12,524 bases of DNA, taken from NCBI GenBank assembly GCA_937967705.1, contig CALCJG010000244.1, positions 1 through 12,524 of the forward strand. The letters are read 5' to 3'. The stretch comes from an uncultured Spirochaetia bacterium (GTDB taxonomy: Bacteria > Spirochaetota > UBA4802 > JAGODF01). The translations under genes and the position numbers were made by a program. Under the pieces are notes generated by a model. That model was not told where the DNA came from and searched no databases. It saw nothing but the letters and a program-made list of their open reading frames with translations. Below, piece by piece: positions 1-8,194 of this stretch. Within the stretch, counting starts at the first letter, position 1. The number at the start of each line of letters is the position of its first letter.

Positions 1-435
1 TTTGATAGGCACCGTGGGTTTAGAGCCCGCCACCGAACGGAACGCGAACTGGGGAAGCAACTGGGAGACGATCATCCGGGTGAAGTGATCCGGCTTGTTG
101 GAGAGCACCGAGGCCTGAAACCGGCGCCGGTGAAGCTCCTCCAGAAGCGCGGGTATCCCGGGATAGGGGCGGGTGCAACGGTCCCATCGGGTGGCGTAGA
201 CATCGCGCATCTGCGTGGTAAGCAGGGCAATCAACTCCTCATTGCCGCGTTTTTCGGGAGGCAGGGACCGTTCCACCAGTATGCCCACAACATCGCCCAC
301 CAGCTCCCTGTAGGAATCCGCCGTGTGGACGGGAAAACCGTGCCGCTCCAGAACCTGGTTCATGGAACCGGCGATGTCTTCCAGGGTGTCCAAAAGCGTT
401 CCGTCCAGATCAAAGATGATGGCCTTGTATTGCAT
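1..435 (-). CDS. HAD-family phosphatase (phosphoglycolate phosphatase-like), 3' part missing
   Basis: This is a haloacid dehalogenase superfamily hydrolase, most like the Gph/PGPase group that dephosphorylates small phosphometabolites in the cytoplasm. I translated 145 codons from the ATG at 435. The protein starts MQYKAIIFDLDGTLLDT, which is HAD motif I with nucleophile D9 and acid/base D11. A helical cap region follows (about residues 17-85), then motif II in VLSNKPD (S112). The final visible residue, K145 in VPIK, sits where the motif III lysine (K-P-D-P) is expected. Motif IV and the C-terminus lie beyond the window edge. GAGG lies 6-7 bases before the ATG. The gene starts 94 bases after the kinase stop on the same strand, so it may be the last member of that operon, although its function is probably housekeeping. 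The HAD assignment is firm. The exact substrate cannot be read from sequence. Confidence 0.9.
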   Translation of the reverse strand, partial: MQYKAIIFDLDGTLLDTLEDIAGSMNQVLERHGFPVHTADSYRELVGDVVGILVERSLPPEKRGNEELIALLTTQMRDVYATRWDRCTRPYPGIPALLEELHRRRFQASVLSNKPDHFTRMIVSQLLPQFAFRSVAGSKPTVPIK

Positions 436-529
436 CGGTGTCCTCACGTGTTCCGGAAATGGGAGTCTAATGCAGAAAATCCCGGGAGACTGCCCTGTCA
501 AGCAGAAATGAGTTTTCTCCGGGGTGATG

Positions 530-3250
530 TCAGGCGGGGATGATCTCCTTAAGCTTCCTTGATATCTGCTCGATGGAAAAGGGTTTTTGAAGAAAACCGG
601 CCGCCCCCTCCCTGAGCAGGTTTTCTATCAGTTCCGGGTTGTAGAGGCCGGATACGATGAGGATCCTGACGTTGCTGCTTATCGCCATGAGATCCTGCAG
701 GGTCTCCTTGCCGGATTTCCGGGGCATTACCAGATCGAGGATGACGGCAGAGACGGAGGACGGATCGCGTTTAAAAATCTCCGTCCCCTCGATGCCGTCC
801 TGCGCTGAGAGTACCGTATAGCCGCACTCCTCCGCCATGAAGCATGTGGTCTTGAGGGCCGTTTCATCGTCGTCGATCACCAGGAGGGTTCCGCTGCCCC
901 GGACGATTTCCTCCTGTTTGATCGGCATGGCAGTACGGGCCTCTTTTTTATAAAGCGGCAGGTATACGTGGAAAACGGACCCCAGTCCCGGCTCCGAATA
1001 GACATCTATGAAACCGTTGTGGTTTCTTATGACGTTATGCACCACAGAAAGACCGAGACCCGTACCCCGTACTCTATCCCTGTCCTTGGTGGTGAAGAAG
1101 GGATCGAAGATTCGCGAGAGGATCTTGGAATCCATGCCCACCCCCGTGTCCCGCACCGAGACCTTCCAGTATTCCCCCTCGCGGCTCTCCGGGTGGGCTG
1201 TGAGAAAGGCGGCGTCGGCGGTGATGCGGAGTATATCCGCCATGAGATAGCCTCCCTGTTTGTCGCAGGGTTTACGCATGATGGTCATGGCGTGGGCGGC
1301 ATTGATGAAGAGGTTGAGAAAGCACTGCTGGAGCTGGGACACGTTGCCGTTGACGTAAACGTGTTCCGGGGCGTAATTGATCTTGATGTCGATGCATTTG
1401 TCGAAGGTCTTGGAGGAGAGCTTTTCGATCTGCCGGAGTAAATCGTTGAGGTCCACGAGGGAGAAATCCTTCTCCTGTTTCTTCCGGGCCAGGCTCAAAA
1501 GCTGGGAAACAATGGCGGCCCCGGATTCCGAGCTCGTTTCCACCAGTTCCAACTCCCGGTCCAGTATCTCCTGACTCAGAACCCCCTCTCTCTTGAGCTT
1601 GTAGCGCAGTATGGAGACGGCTCCCAGTATGCCCGTCAGGATATTGTTGAAGTCGTGGGCGATCCCGCCCGCCAGGAGGCCTATCACCTCCAGTTTCTGA
1701 CCCGCCCGGATCTGTGCGTCCTTTTCCTCCATCTCTGTGATGTCGTCGATTCGAATGACTGCGCTGGGTTTCCCGCTGGACTGAAGAGTGAAGATATGGA
1801 TGTTGAAGAACTGATCCTCGAATCCGGGAAAGGTGGTCCGGTACAGGGTCAGGGGTGTTCCGGTTTCGATGACCCTCTGAATGTCGCTCCAGTAGCGATC
1901 AAGAACCGGGGCCGCTTTGGACAGAGGGGCGTATTCCACTCCGGGAGGAAGGGAAACGATCCTCTCCGCCGCGCGGTTCCACTGTATCAGCCGTCCGTCC
2001 GGCGCCACGTTGACGAGCATGGATGGCATGAATTCGATGATGGACTTGATCGAGGAGATGCTCTCGCTCAGCCTGGCGGCCATGCCGTTCATATCCTGGG
2101 CCAAAAGTCCCAGTTCGTCGTCTCGATGGGGAGTCAGGCGCTGGTCCAGGTGTCCCTGCGCCAGGTCATGGCCGAAATTGACAAGGGAGCGGAGGGGCAC
2201 GAGGACGAATCGGTTGAAGAAGAAATAGAGCAGCGTGCCAAGGGCCATAATAAAGACGAGAGCCAGGAGTATATTGGTCAGGATGATCTGATCGATCGAG
2301 GAGAAGGCCTCGTCATGGGAGATCAGCGAGCCGAAGATGAATCCCGCGGAGGTTCGGGTGTAGGAGAGCAGATAGCGGTCACCGCCGATATTCACGCTTT
2401 CCGAGAACATGTCGCCGGCGGTGGCTCCGGAGAGATCCAGGCGGCCGCCCCAGGGGGCTCCCCTGACCGGTTTCATAAGGAGCTTTTCGTCGGGATGGTA
2501 GAGTATGTTGCCGCTGACGGGATCGACGAGAAAGACCAGGGAGCTGGGGGTGATGTAGAAGTTTTTGAGATGCCTGCTGATCACGTCCAGGGACCAGTCC
2601 GTGGTGGAAACCCCGATGATTCTCCCGCCGGGACCGTACATGAGGGCGCTCATGGTGACGAAGATCACCTCCCGCTTGTCCAGGATATCAGGGTAGGGGG
2701 AGGAGATGTAGAGGTTTTTCTCCCTCCGTTTGCCCCGGTCCCACTTGTCCGGGATGGCTATCTGATACCACATGTGACGGGGGTAATCGTATCGGCTGTT
2801 GGAGTATTCCCAGGTCAGGTGTACCCGGTCCTTTTCCCAGTAGGCATAGGGTCCCACGTATTTTCTTCCTGGATCCAGTACATAAGGCTCATACCAGAGG
2901 CCGCTTCCCAGAATGATCGGGATCTCCCTTACCTGGGCGGTGAGGAAACGCCGGGCCAGTTCGTCGAAGCGGGAGGAGGAGTAGGATCCTTTGAGGGCAT
3001 AGAGCAGTTCCCCCGTGTGGGCAATGGCCAGCCCGTTGAGTTCCATCATCTCCGTGAGGTTGTTGATGGTTTTGAGATAATACTGATAGGTGCTCCTGAT
3101 CTCGTTATTGCGTATCTCCCGGAGACGCAGATTGAGGAAAGCCTGATTGACTGTGATGATCAGCCCGGATATAAAGACGACCGAGAGCGCGATCATGATG
3201 ATGATCCTCTTGCCTATGCTCTGTGTGCCTCTGAAAAACGATATCCTCAT
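530..3250 (-). CDS. Membrane-bound hybrid sensor histidine kinase (dCache-HAMP-PAS-HisKA-HATPase-REC)
   Basis: A 906-residue hybrid kinase. Membrane segments at about 15-34 and 321-345 flank a periplasmic dCache-type sensor (about 40-315) with the block GLWYEPY...PG...Y.GPYAY at 117-137. HAMP follows (about 346-398), then a PAS-like domain (about 400-505, with IQWNRAAER). HisKA has H532 in AGGIAHDFNN. The HATPase has an N-box (N646, N650), DTGVGM at 701-706, FDPFFTTK at 715-722 and GTGLGL at 729-734. A C-terminal receiver (about 787-906) carries the acidic cluster D793-D795, phospho-acceptor D839, S867 and K889. All catalytic motifs are intact. It should autophosphorylate on H532 and pass phosphate to its own receiver. 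There is no HPt, DNA-binding or enzymatic output domain, so the output partner is elsewhere. The start ATG has AGGA 7 bases upstream. It lies 30 bases downstream of the chemoreceptor gene, surely co-transcribed. The ligand is unknown. Confidence 0.95.
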   Translation of the reverse strand: MRISFFRGTQSIGKRIIIMIALSVVFISGLIITVNQAFLNLRLREIRNNEIRSTYQYYLKTINNLTEMMELNGLAIAHTGELLYALKGSYSSSRFDELARRFLTAQVREIPIILGSGLWYEPYVLDPGRKYVGPYAYWEKDRVHLTWEYSNSRYDYPRHMWYQIAIPDKWDRGKRREKNLYISSPYPDILDKREVIFVTMSALMYGPGGRIIGVSTTDWSLDVISRHLKNFYITPSSLVFLVDPVSGNILYHPDEKLLMKPVRGAPWGGRLDLSGATAGDMFSESVNIGGDRYLLSYTRTSAGFIFGSLISHDEAFSSIDQIILTNILLALVFIMALGTLLYFFFNRFVLVPLRSLVNFGHDLAQGHLDQRLTPHRDDELGLLAQDMNGMAARLSESISSIKSIIEFMPSMLVNVAPDGRLIQWNRAAERIVSLPPGVEYAPLSKAAPVLDRYWSDIQRVIETGTPLTLYRTTFPGFEDQFFNIHIFTLQSSGKPSAVIRIDDITEMEEKDAQIRAGQKLEVIGLLAGGIAHDFNNILTGILGAVSILRYKLKREGVLSQEILDRELELVETSSESGAAIVSQLLSLARKKQEKDFSLVDLNDLLRQIEKLSSKTFDKCIDIKINYAPEHVYVNGNVSQLQQCFLNLFINAAHAMTIMRKPCDKQGGYLMADILRITADAAFLTAHPESREGEYWKVSVRDTGVGMDSKILSRIFDPFFTTKDRDRVRGTGLGLSVVHNVIRNHNGFIDVYSEPGLGSVFHVYLPLYKKEARTAMPIKQEEIVRGSGTLLVIDDDETALKTTCFMAEECGYTVLSAQDGIEGTEIFKRDPSSVSAVILDLVMPRKSGKETLQDLMAISSNVRILIVSGLYNPELIENLLREGAAGFLQKPFSIEQISRKLKEIIPA

Positions 3251-3280
3251 TCCTCAGTCCTGTTATACGCCGGTATTTTA

Positions 3281-5383
3281 TCAGACGGTAAAAAAGTCCA
3301 TCTTCTGTTTTAGATCCTCCGAGATGTGTGCCAGGGATTCCGCGGTGCCGGATATCTCCTCCGCCCCGGAGGCAACAGTCTGAGTGAGATCATTGATGTT
3401 GGTAATGGAGTGAGCGATCTCGGTAATGGCCACCTTCTCCTCCCGGGTGGCCTGGCGTATCTCCTCGGATTTGATTTTCAGCAGGTCGGCCTTTTGATTG
3501 ACCGCCTGATTGGTCGCTATCTGCTTCTGCATGAAGTTGTTTACGCTCTCCATGATGACGCTGATGGAGTTGACGCCGCCGATGATCTTCGTAAGGGTCT
3601 CTATGGAGGTCATGATGTTCTCCAGCCCCTTGCCGATCTCGCTGTCATTGCTCTTGATCAGAGAGTCGATGTTCTTTATGCTTGAGGAAGTCTCGTCGGC
3701 CAGCTTGGATATCTCATCGGCCACGACGGCAAAGCCCCGGCCGGCGTCCCCCGCCCGGGCCGCTTCGATGGCGGCGTTCAGCGAAAGGAGATTGATCTGA
3801 TCGGATATGCCCGTGATGAGTTCCACGATATTGGTCACGTCGCGGGAGCTGGCGAGGATCTTGTCCATGCTTTCCTTCATGGAATGCAGGGACGACTCGC
3901 CGGACTTGGCCTCGCTGGAGATGTGTTCGATGGAGGAGAGGGCGTTTTTCAGGGTTCCCTCCATTCCCTCTATCACCCCGGAGAGCTCCTTGATCTGTTC
4001 GAAGAGGTCGCTCAAGGTCCCGAACTGGTCCTCGGCGGCGGAGGCAATGCTGTCCATTCCTGCGGTGATTTCCTCGATGGTGGCGGTGATCTCCTCCGCA
4101 GAGGAGGCCTGCCCCTGGGCGCTGTCGGCAAAGGAGCCGGCGGATGTGGACATCTGCTGGGCCGAAGTGGCCAGGTTCTGCGTACTCTGCACCACGCTGA
4201 TGATGACGTCCCGCAGCTTGTCCAGGAGTTTGCGGTAATTTCGAAGGAGCAGGGTAAATTCGTTATGGTCCTCCCGGGTCGCTTCATCGGAGACGTTCCG
4301 ACCCTCATCCCTGCGGGTGAGGCGGAAGTCCCCCTGGGTTAGCTTTTCGATGTTGCCGTTGATCACCATGACGGGCCGGGATATCTTTCCGGATACGAAG
4401 AGGGCGAAGAAGGCGGTGATGAAAAAGAGTACCAGGGCAATCAGGGCAAAGTAGAGGGAGAGACGGTTGAGAGGAGCGAGGAACTGACTTTCGGGAATCA
4501 CGATTCCCAGTATCCAGCCCGTTGATTCCAGCCGGGCGAAGTATACCAGCGAGGCGCCGGACTCGGGATCCAGAAATCTCCCCTTGCCCTCCCGGGTCTT
4601 CAGTATCTGTTTCCCCAGCTCGGCCAGGGATTTGTTTTCGTTCTCGGTGATCTTCTTGGTCATGATGTTCCTGGGATTTTTATCGGCGATGAAAAAGCCC
4701 TCCCGGGAGAGGAGGAAGACCCGTCCCTTCTCCCCGATGCTTATCCCGGAAAGAATCTTCTGCAGGTTGGAAAGGTCGATATCGCCGCTGATGACGCCCC
4801 AGAGTTTTCCCGCGGCATCATAGAAGGGAGCCGTGGTGGTGATCATGGTTATTCCCGTCGTCTTGTCATAGTAAGGATTGGTCCAGACGATGGGCTGGTC
4901 GGTTTTCACGCCGATCTTGTACCAGTCCCAATTGTGATAATTATACTTGGGGCCTTCGTATTCCAGGGTCGTTACGAGTTTTTCCTTGTCCTTGTAGACA
5001 TAGGGGCCGAAGTAACGCACACCGGGACTGTACCGGTAGGGTTCAAACCAGACCCCCATCCCCAGGGTGTCTGCGTTTAGTTTGAGATATTTTTTTAAAA
5101 TGCCGATGTAGCTGTTCTTGGAGGCGGAAGTTCCAAGGGCCTCCGCCAGCCGGGCAAATCCGGCCGGCAGGCGGGAGTGTTTCGTAAGGATGAGATCGAT
5201 ACGATTGATGAGACTCTCGGAGTTGTAGCGCATCTTGCCTTCAATCTCGCCGTTGACAATGGAGCGGGCGGAAAAATAACTGATGAGGGACAGAGTGAGG
5301 ATCGTGAAGAACACAAGGCTCCATAGGTAGATGAGGCTCTGTCTGCGGATGGTCTGCCGGTTGATATAATTCAGGATCAACAT
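3281..5383 (-). CDS. Methyl-accepting chemotaxis protein with periplasmic dCache sensor
   Basis: A chemoreceptor of about 700 residues (numbered here from the upstream GTG). It has membrane segments at about 18-40 and 308-332 around a dCache sensor (about 45-300) containing GVWFEPY...PG...YFGPYVY at 111-131. A degenerate HAMP follows (about 333-392). The long cytoplasmic coiled coil has the canonical hairpin tip at about 525-563 ([20 protein letters not shown] and then [10 protein letters not shown]), which binds CheA/CheW. The C-terminus (MDFFTV) has no NWETF-type CheR tether. Two starts are possible. GTG at 5386 lies only 3 bases from the GGAGG, while ATG at 5383 lies 6 bases from it, so ATG is preferred. 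The gene follows the porin gene by about 70 bases and precedes the kinase by 30 bases. Its sensor is homologous to that of the kinase, so both probably detect related ligands. No other che genes are in the window. Confidence 0.95.
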   Translation of the reverse strand: MLILNYINRQTIRRQSLIYLWSLVFFTILTLSLISYFSARSIVNGEIEGKMRYNSESLINRIDLILTKHSRLPAGFARLAEALGTSASKNSYIGILKKYLKLNADTLGMGVWFEPYRYSPGVRYFGPYVYKDKEKLVTTLEYEGPKYNYHNWDWYKIGVKTDQPIVWTNPYYDKTTGITMITTTAPFYDAAGKLWGVISGDIDLSNLQKILSGISIGEKGRVFLLSREGFFIADKNPRNIMTKKITENENKSLAELGKQILKTREGKGRFLDPESGASLVYFARLESTGWILGIVIPESQFLAPLNRLSLYFALIALVLFFITAFFALFVSGKISRPVMVINGNIEKLTQGDFRLTRRDEGRNVSDEATREDHNEFTLLLRNYRKLLDKLRDVIISVVQSTQNLATSAQQMSTSAGSFADSAQGQASSAEEITATIEEITAGMDSIASAAEDQFGTLSDLFEQIKELSGVIEGMEGTLKNALSSIEHISSEAKSGESSLHSMKESMDKILASSRDVTNIVELITGISDQINLLSLNAAIEAARAGDAGRGFAVVADEISKLADETSSSIKNIDSLIKSNDSEIGKGLENIMTSIETLTKIIGGVNSISVIMESVNNFMQKQIATNQAVNQKADLLKIKSEEIRQATREEKVAITEIAHSITNINDLTQTVASGAEEISGTAESLAHISEDLKQKMDFFTV

Positions 5384-5405
5384 CACTGCCCTCCTCTTGC
5401 ATACT

Positions 5406-5437
5406 GCGGAGCCCGGACAGGCTCAACCGGGGTCCGC
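5406..5437 (-). other. Intergenic GC-rich hairpin between porin and chemoreceptor genes
   Basis: The arms are GCGGAGCCCGG (5406-5416) and CCGGGGTCCGC (5427-5437), separated by 10 bases. Ten of eleven positions pair, with one central mismatch. No run of T follows on either strand, so it is not a standard intrinsic terminator. It sits between the porin stop and the chemoreceptor ribosome-binding site and is inferred to act as an mRNA-processing, 3'-end-stabilising or partial-attenuation structure. Confidence 0.5.
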
Positions 5438-5452
5438 ATAAACAATATTCCG

Positions 5453-6361
5453 CTACAGCGCCAGAGAGGCTCCGAAACCCGACCACCAGCGGTGTTTGTT
5501 TTTCTTCTCGGGTGTTATCTGGTAAAAATCCTTGTCGGGTATGTAGGCATAGTTGATGTTGCCGTGAAATGTGACCATCCCCTTGGTGGCGGCAAGGTCT
5601 ATCATGGCCCCCACATCGCTCACGCCCTTTTTCTTTTTGGTCGTGTCGTCGTTTTTAATGTTGGCCGATGCGTTGTTGAAATACCCGACATTCCCCAGGA
5701 GAGTCAGCACCGTTCCGGCGGCCATCTCGAATTCGTGTTTCAGCTGGAACTGGGCGTAGTAGTCCTTTTTCGTCTCACGGGTATTGTCGTAATCGTCCTT
5801 GATGTAATCGTGATTGTAGATGAAAGTTGGCTTCAGTGGAATGGCGTCAATGGTAAAGCCCACAGTGCCGGTACCGTAGGACTCATCGTAGTTTTTCTCG
5901 ATGAGCTTTTCGTTCTGTTTTTTGGATTTGTAATACCAGAACCACCAGGCCTTGGCAAAGACGGTCAGGCTCTTTCCGAAGGTGTGGGTGTAGGAGAGGC
6001 CGAAATCCGCCCCGTACCATTTCTTGTTGTCCGGCGTCGTGCCGTCCCCGGCGGATTCGGCGGCATATTCCCCCATGTATCCCAGGGTCAGGCCCGTTTT
6101 CCCGATTTCGTAGTTGGCATAGGGAAAGAATACGCCGACGTTTTCCCCGTACCAGTCAAAACCGCGCCAGAAATAATTGCTGAAATAATCCACACCGGCG
6201 GTAAAGCCGAACTTTTTGGCCTCGGGAGCGGCCACATCTTCCTTGACCGGCACCTCGACGCTTTTCTCCGCCTTGATCGCCCCCCCCTGGGCATGGACGG
6301 CGCTCACGGCTACCATCAGGGTCGTGAGGAACAGGGCAAGGAAAAACATGTACCTCTTCAT
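5453..6361 (-). CDS. Outer-membrane beta-barrel protein, porin-like (possibly TorF-type)
   Basis: A 302-residue exported protein. The signal peptide is MKRYMFFLALFLTTLMVAVS followed by AVHA, with likely cleavage after A24. A charged linker (about 25-50) precedes a region of alternating aromatic and polar residues typical of outer-membrane beta strands, for example FGFTAGVDYFSNYFWRGFDW at 51-70, FAKAWWFWYY at 135-144 and WWSGFGASLAL at the end. The FSNYFWRG block resembles the family of putative porins annotated TorF (conserved hypothetical TIGR02001), but that link rests on memory. The terminal residue is L rather than the usual F or W of the Bam signal. The ATG has a strong AGGAGG 6 bases upstream. 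As the promoter-proximal gene of a porin-chemoreceptor-kinase run, it may admit the ligand that the two sensors detect. That role is inference. The barrel nature is well supported, the substrate is not. Confidence 0.82.
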   Translation of the reverse strand: MKRYMFFLALFLTTLMVAVSAVHAQGGAIKAEKSVEVPVKEDVAAPEAKKFGFTAGVDYFSNYFWRGFDWYGENVGVFFPYANYEIGKTGLTLGYMGEYAAESAGDGTTPDNKKWYGADFGLSYTHTFGKSLTVFAKAWWFWYYKSKKQNEKLIEKNYDESYGTGTVGFTIDAIPLKPTFIYNHDYIKDDYDNTRETKKDYYAQFQLKHEFEMAAGTVLTLLGNVGYFNNASANIKNDDTTKKKKGVSDVGAMIDLAATKGMVTFHGNINYAYIPDKDFYQITPEKKNKHRWWSGFGASLAL

Positions 6362-6400
6362 GAAATACCTCCTTTATGAAAAATGTAAATGAATACCTCT

Positions 6401-6419
6401 AGAAATCTCCGGGATTTCT
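6401..6419 (-). other. Small hairpin in the 5' leader of the porin gene
   Basis: AGAAATC and GATTTCT pair perfectly around a 5-base loop, about 40 bases upstream of the porin start codon. It lies in the predicted untranslated leader. It may stabilise the mRNA 5' end, as is common for abundant outer-membrane protein transcripts, but it is short enough to arise by chance. Confidence 0.3.
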
Positions 6420-6470
6420 CTGGCTGGCTTTAATTCCCTGTGGTTCGAAACATCTCTCTATCTGGGAAAA

Positions 6471-6499
6471 AATGTATGATATTTGATGGTAAAAGTAAA
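6471..6499 (-). promoter_or_regulatory. Candidate sigma-70 promoter for the porin-receptor-kinase operon
   Basis: Read on the minus strand, TTTACT (6499-6494) and TACATT (6476-6471) are separated by 17 bases in an AT-rich stretch just beyond the aldehyde dehydrogenase terminator. Each box has about four matches to consensus. The start site would fall near 6464, giving a leader of about 100 bases. A promoter is expected here because a strong terminator lies immediately upstream. The exact boxes are a guess. Confidence 0.35.
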
Positions 6500-6503
6500 G
6501 AAG

Positions 6504-6551
6504 AAATAAAAAAAGCCTTCCTGCTTGCGGTTTACTTTTCAGGAAGGCTTT
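6504..6551 (-). terminator. Rho-independent terminator of the aldehyde dehydrogenase gene
   Basis: A perfect 12-bp stem (AAAGCCTTCCTG at 6512-6523 with CAGGAAGGCTTT at 6540-6551) encloses a 16-base loop. On the minus strand it is followed at once by seven T (A at 6508-6514 on plus) and more AT-rich sequence. It lies about 50 bases past the aldehyde dehydrogenase stop. It should isolate that gene from the porin operon transcribed in the same direction. Confidence 0.93.
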
Positions 6552-6598
6552 ATGTCAGTGCTGCACAATCCCCTGTCGAATGATCATCAATTAACTTC

Positions 6599-8038
6599 CT
6601 AACCCAGCAGGCGCCTCAAAATTCCCACGCTCCTCCTGTAAGGAGGGTAACGAAGGGAGTTGTCGAAGAATCTGGAACCGGTCATGACACTTTTTTGATG
6701 AGAAAAGGCGATAAAGCTGCTTTTCCCGTGGTATGCACCCATCCCGCTTTCACCTACCCCCCCGAAGGGGAGATGATGATTGCTCACATGAAGAACGACG
6801 TCGTTGATCACCACTCCGCCGGACGAGGTTTCGCGGATTACCCTTTCCGCGGTTTCTTTTTTCCCGCTGAAGATGTAGAGAGCCAGTGGTTTTGGGAATC
6901 CCCTGATGATTTCCAGGGCCTCCTCGAGGGTGCCGAATTCCATCACCGGCAGGAGCGGTCCGAAGATCTCCTCCTTCATGATGGGGTGATTAGGGGTGAT
7001 CTCGTCGAAGACCGTGGGGGCGATATAGAGCTGCTTCTCATCGGTCTGTCCGCCCGTTATGCGCTTTCCGCTTTTTATGAGCCTTATCAGTCTGTGAAAG
7101 TGACGTTCGTTGACGATCCGGGCATAATCTGGGCTGGCCTTGGGGTTCTCCCCGTAGAACTCCCTTATGTAATGACGGATGCGCTCTATCAGATCTTTCT
7201 TGATGTCCCTGTGCGCCAGCACATAGTCCGGGGCGATGCAGGTCTGTCCGGCGTTGAGAAATTTTCCCCAGGCTATTCTCCTTGCGGCGAGATCGACAGA
7301 AGCGTCCCTGTCCACGATGACGGGGCTCTTGCCTCCCAGCTCCAGGGTGACCGGTACAAGGTTTCTGGCGGCGGCCTCCATCACCACCCTTCCTACCTCC
7401 GTGCTACCGGTGAAGAAAATATAGTCGAAGGGGTGCTCCAGAAGGGCCCGGGTTGTCTCCACGCCTCCCTGGATCACAGCCACATGGGATCTGTCGAAGG
7501 TTTCCGAGAGTATGTCATGGATGACCTGCTCACTCCGGGCTGTCAGCTCCGAGGGCTTGATGATGGCGGTGTTACCCGCCGCAAGGGCTCCCACCAGGGG
7601 AAGCAGGGTCAGCTGAAAGGGGTAATTCCAGGGTCCAATGATGAGGGTTACCCCATAAGGCTCCGGGAGGATACGGCTGCTTGACGGCCGGAGGAAGAGG
7701 GGGGTGCCCTCCCTTCTGCCCCGCATCCACTTTTTGAGATGCTTCAGCGTGTAATTGATCTCCCGGTTGATCAGGGCAATTTCGCTGGCATAGGCTTCAA
7801 AAGGGGGCTTCTTCAAATCCTCCCGCAGGGCTTCCAGAATCCTCTCCCGGTTTTTATCTATAGCCACACGGAGCTTGCGGAGCTGGCTCATTCGGAAAGA
7901 GAGGTCGAGGGTATGTCCCCGGGTAAAGTATTCCCTCTGCTGTTGAAACAGGGCGTTGATCAGTATGATTTCCTTGTTTATAGGATGGTCTCTTCTCAGG
8001 GGCTGTACTTTTTGGGTTATATTTTGTGCCAGATTCAT
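6599..8038 (-). CDS. Aldehyde dehydrogenase, class 3 type (NAD(P)-dependent)
   Basis: A 479-residue enzyme that should oxidise aldehydes, likely medium- or long-chain aliphatic or aromatic, to acids in the cytoplasm. All ALDH landmarks are present: GPWNYP with oxyanion N138, K161 in IIKPSE, cofactor loop FTGSTEVGR at 209-217, general base E233 in LELGGKSP, catalytic C267 in GQTCIAPDY, E357 in KEEIFGP, and LPFGGVGESGMG at 423-434. The compact EPYGV...PWNYP organisation and the C-terminal SFIAFSHQKSV region are typical of ALDH3/YwdH-like enzymes. It carries about 25-30 extra N-terminal residues compared with many ALDH3 proteins. The first ATG is kept because GAGG lies 8 bases upstream and a good promoter follows. 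It stands alone, with its own promoter and terminator, and is divergent from recQ. The physiological aldehyde is unknown. Confidence 0.95.
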   Translation of the reverse strand: MNLAQNITQKVQPLRRDHPINKEIILINALFQQQREYFTRGHTLDLSFRMSQLRKLRVAIDKNRERILEALREDLKKPPFEAYASEIALINREINYTLKHLKKWMRGRREGTPLFLRPSSSRILPEPYGVTLIIGPWNYPFQLTLLPLVGALAAGNTAIIKPSELTARSEQVIHDILSETFDRSHVAVIQGGVETTRALLEHPFDYIFFTGSTEVGRVVMEAAARNLVPVTLELGGKSPVIVDRDASVDLAARRIAWGKFLNAGQTCIAPDYVLAHRDIKKDLIERIRHYIREFYGENPKASPDYARIVNERHFHRLIRLIKSGKRITGGQTDEKQLYIAPTVFDEITPNHPIMKEEIFGPLLPVMEFGTLEEALEIIRGFPKPLALYIFSGKKETAERVIRETSSGGVVINDVVLHVSNHHLPFGGVGESGMGAYHGKSSFIAFSHQKSVMTGSRFFDNSLRYPPYRRSVGILRRLLG

Positions 8039-8084
8039 GGTCTTAACCTCATAATATATAGTATTTTAATATTAACTAAATTAT

Positions 8085-8090
8085 TATAAT
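8085..8090 (+). promoter_or_regulatory. Candidate -10 element for recQ
   Basis: A perfect TATAAT occurs on the plus strand in the AT-rich divergent spacer, but no convincing -35 box sits 16-18 bases upstream. It shares bases 8088-8090 with the -10 element of the opposing aldehyde dehydrogenase promoter. Initiation would be near 8097, leaving a leader of about 98 bases to the preferred recQ ATG. Confidence 0.35.
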
Positions 8091-8116
8091 ATAAAGAAAA
8101 TCTTCTTCAGGGTCAA
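8088..8116 (-). promoter_or_regulatory. Sigma-70-type promoter of the aldehyde dehydrogenase gene
   Basis: On the minus strand, TTGACC (8116-8111) and TATATT (8093-8088) are separated by 17 bases, with five of six matches in each box. Transcription would begin near 8081, giving a leader of about 43 bases that contains the palindrome TTAATATTAA and the GAGG ribosome-binding site. Confidence 0.7.
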
Positions 8117-8194
8117 GGGGTGAGAGTGGAATATGTGTGTTTTGTTAATAAAAAAATTGGATTTCGGTCATTGACTGAAAAACGGGAAGGGGTG

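Noticed and set aside
436..529. Possible separate promoter or terminator between the kinase and the HAD phosphatase
   Set aside because: A TTGACA occurs on the minus strand (501-496) but no acceptable -10 follows at 16-18 bases. The CCCGGAG/CTCCCGGG pairing needs a bulge and a loop of about 29 bases, so neither is called.
1655..3313. A 552-codon open frame on the plus strand opposite the kinase gene
   Set aside because: It is antisense to a clearly conserved hybrid kinase, shows no recognisable domain and has low-complexity Gly/Asp/Glu/His composition typical of shadow frames in GC-rich genes.
5492..6379. A 295-codon plus-strand frame opposite the porin gene
   Set aside because: The opposite strand encodes a signal peptide, strong ribosome-binding site and beta-strand pattern. 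This frame has none of these and is Val/Gly-rich shadow sequence.
8039..8119. A TAGAC/GTCTA operator that would place the aldehyde dehydrogenase under the TetR regulator
   Set aside because: I searched this spacer by eye and found no such dyad, only AT-rich palindromes such as TTAATATTAA. There is no sequence evidence for co-regulation.
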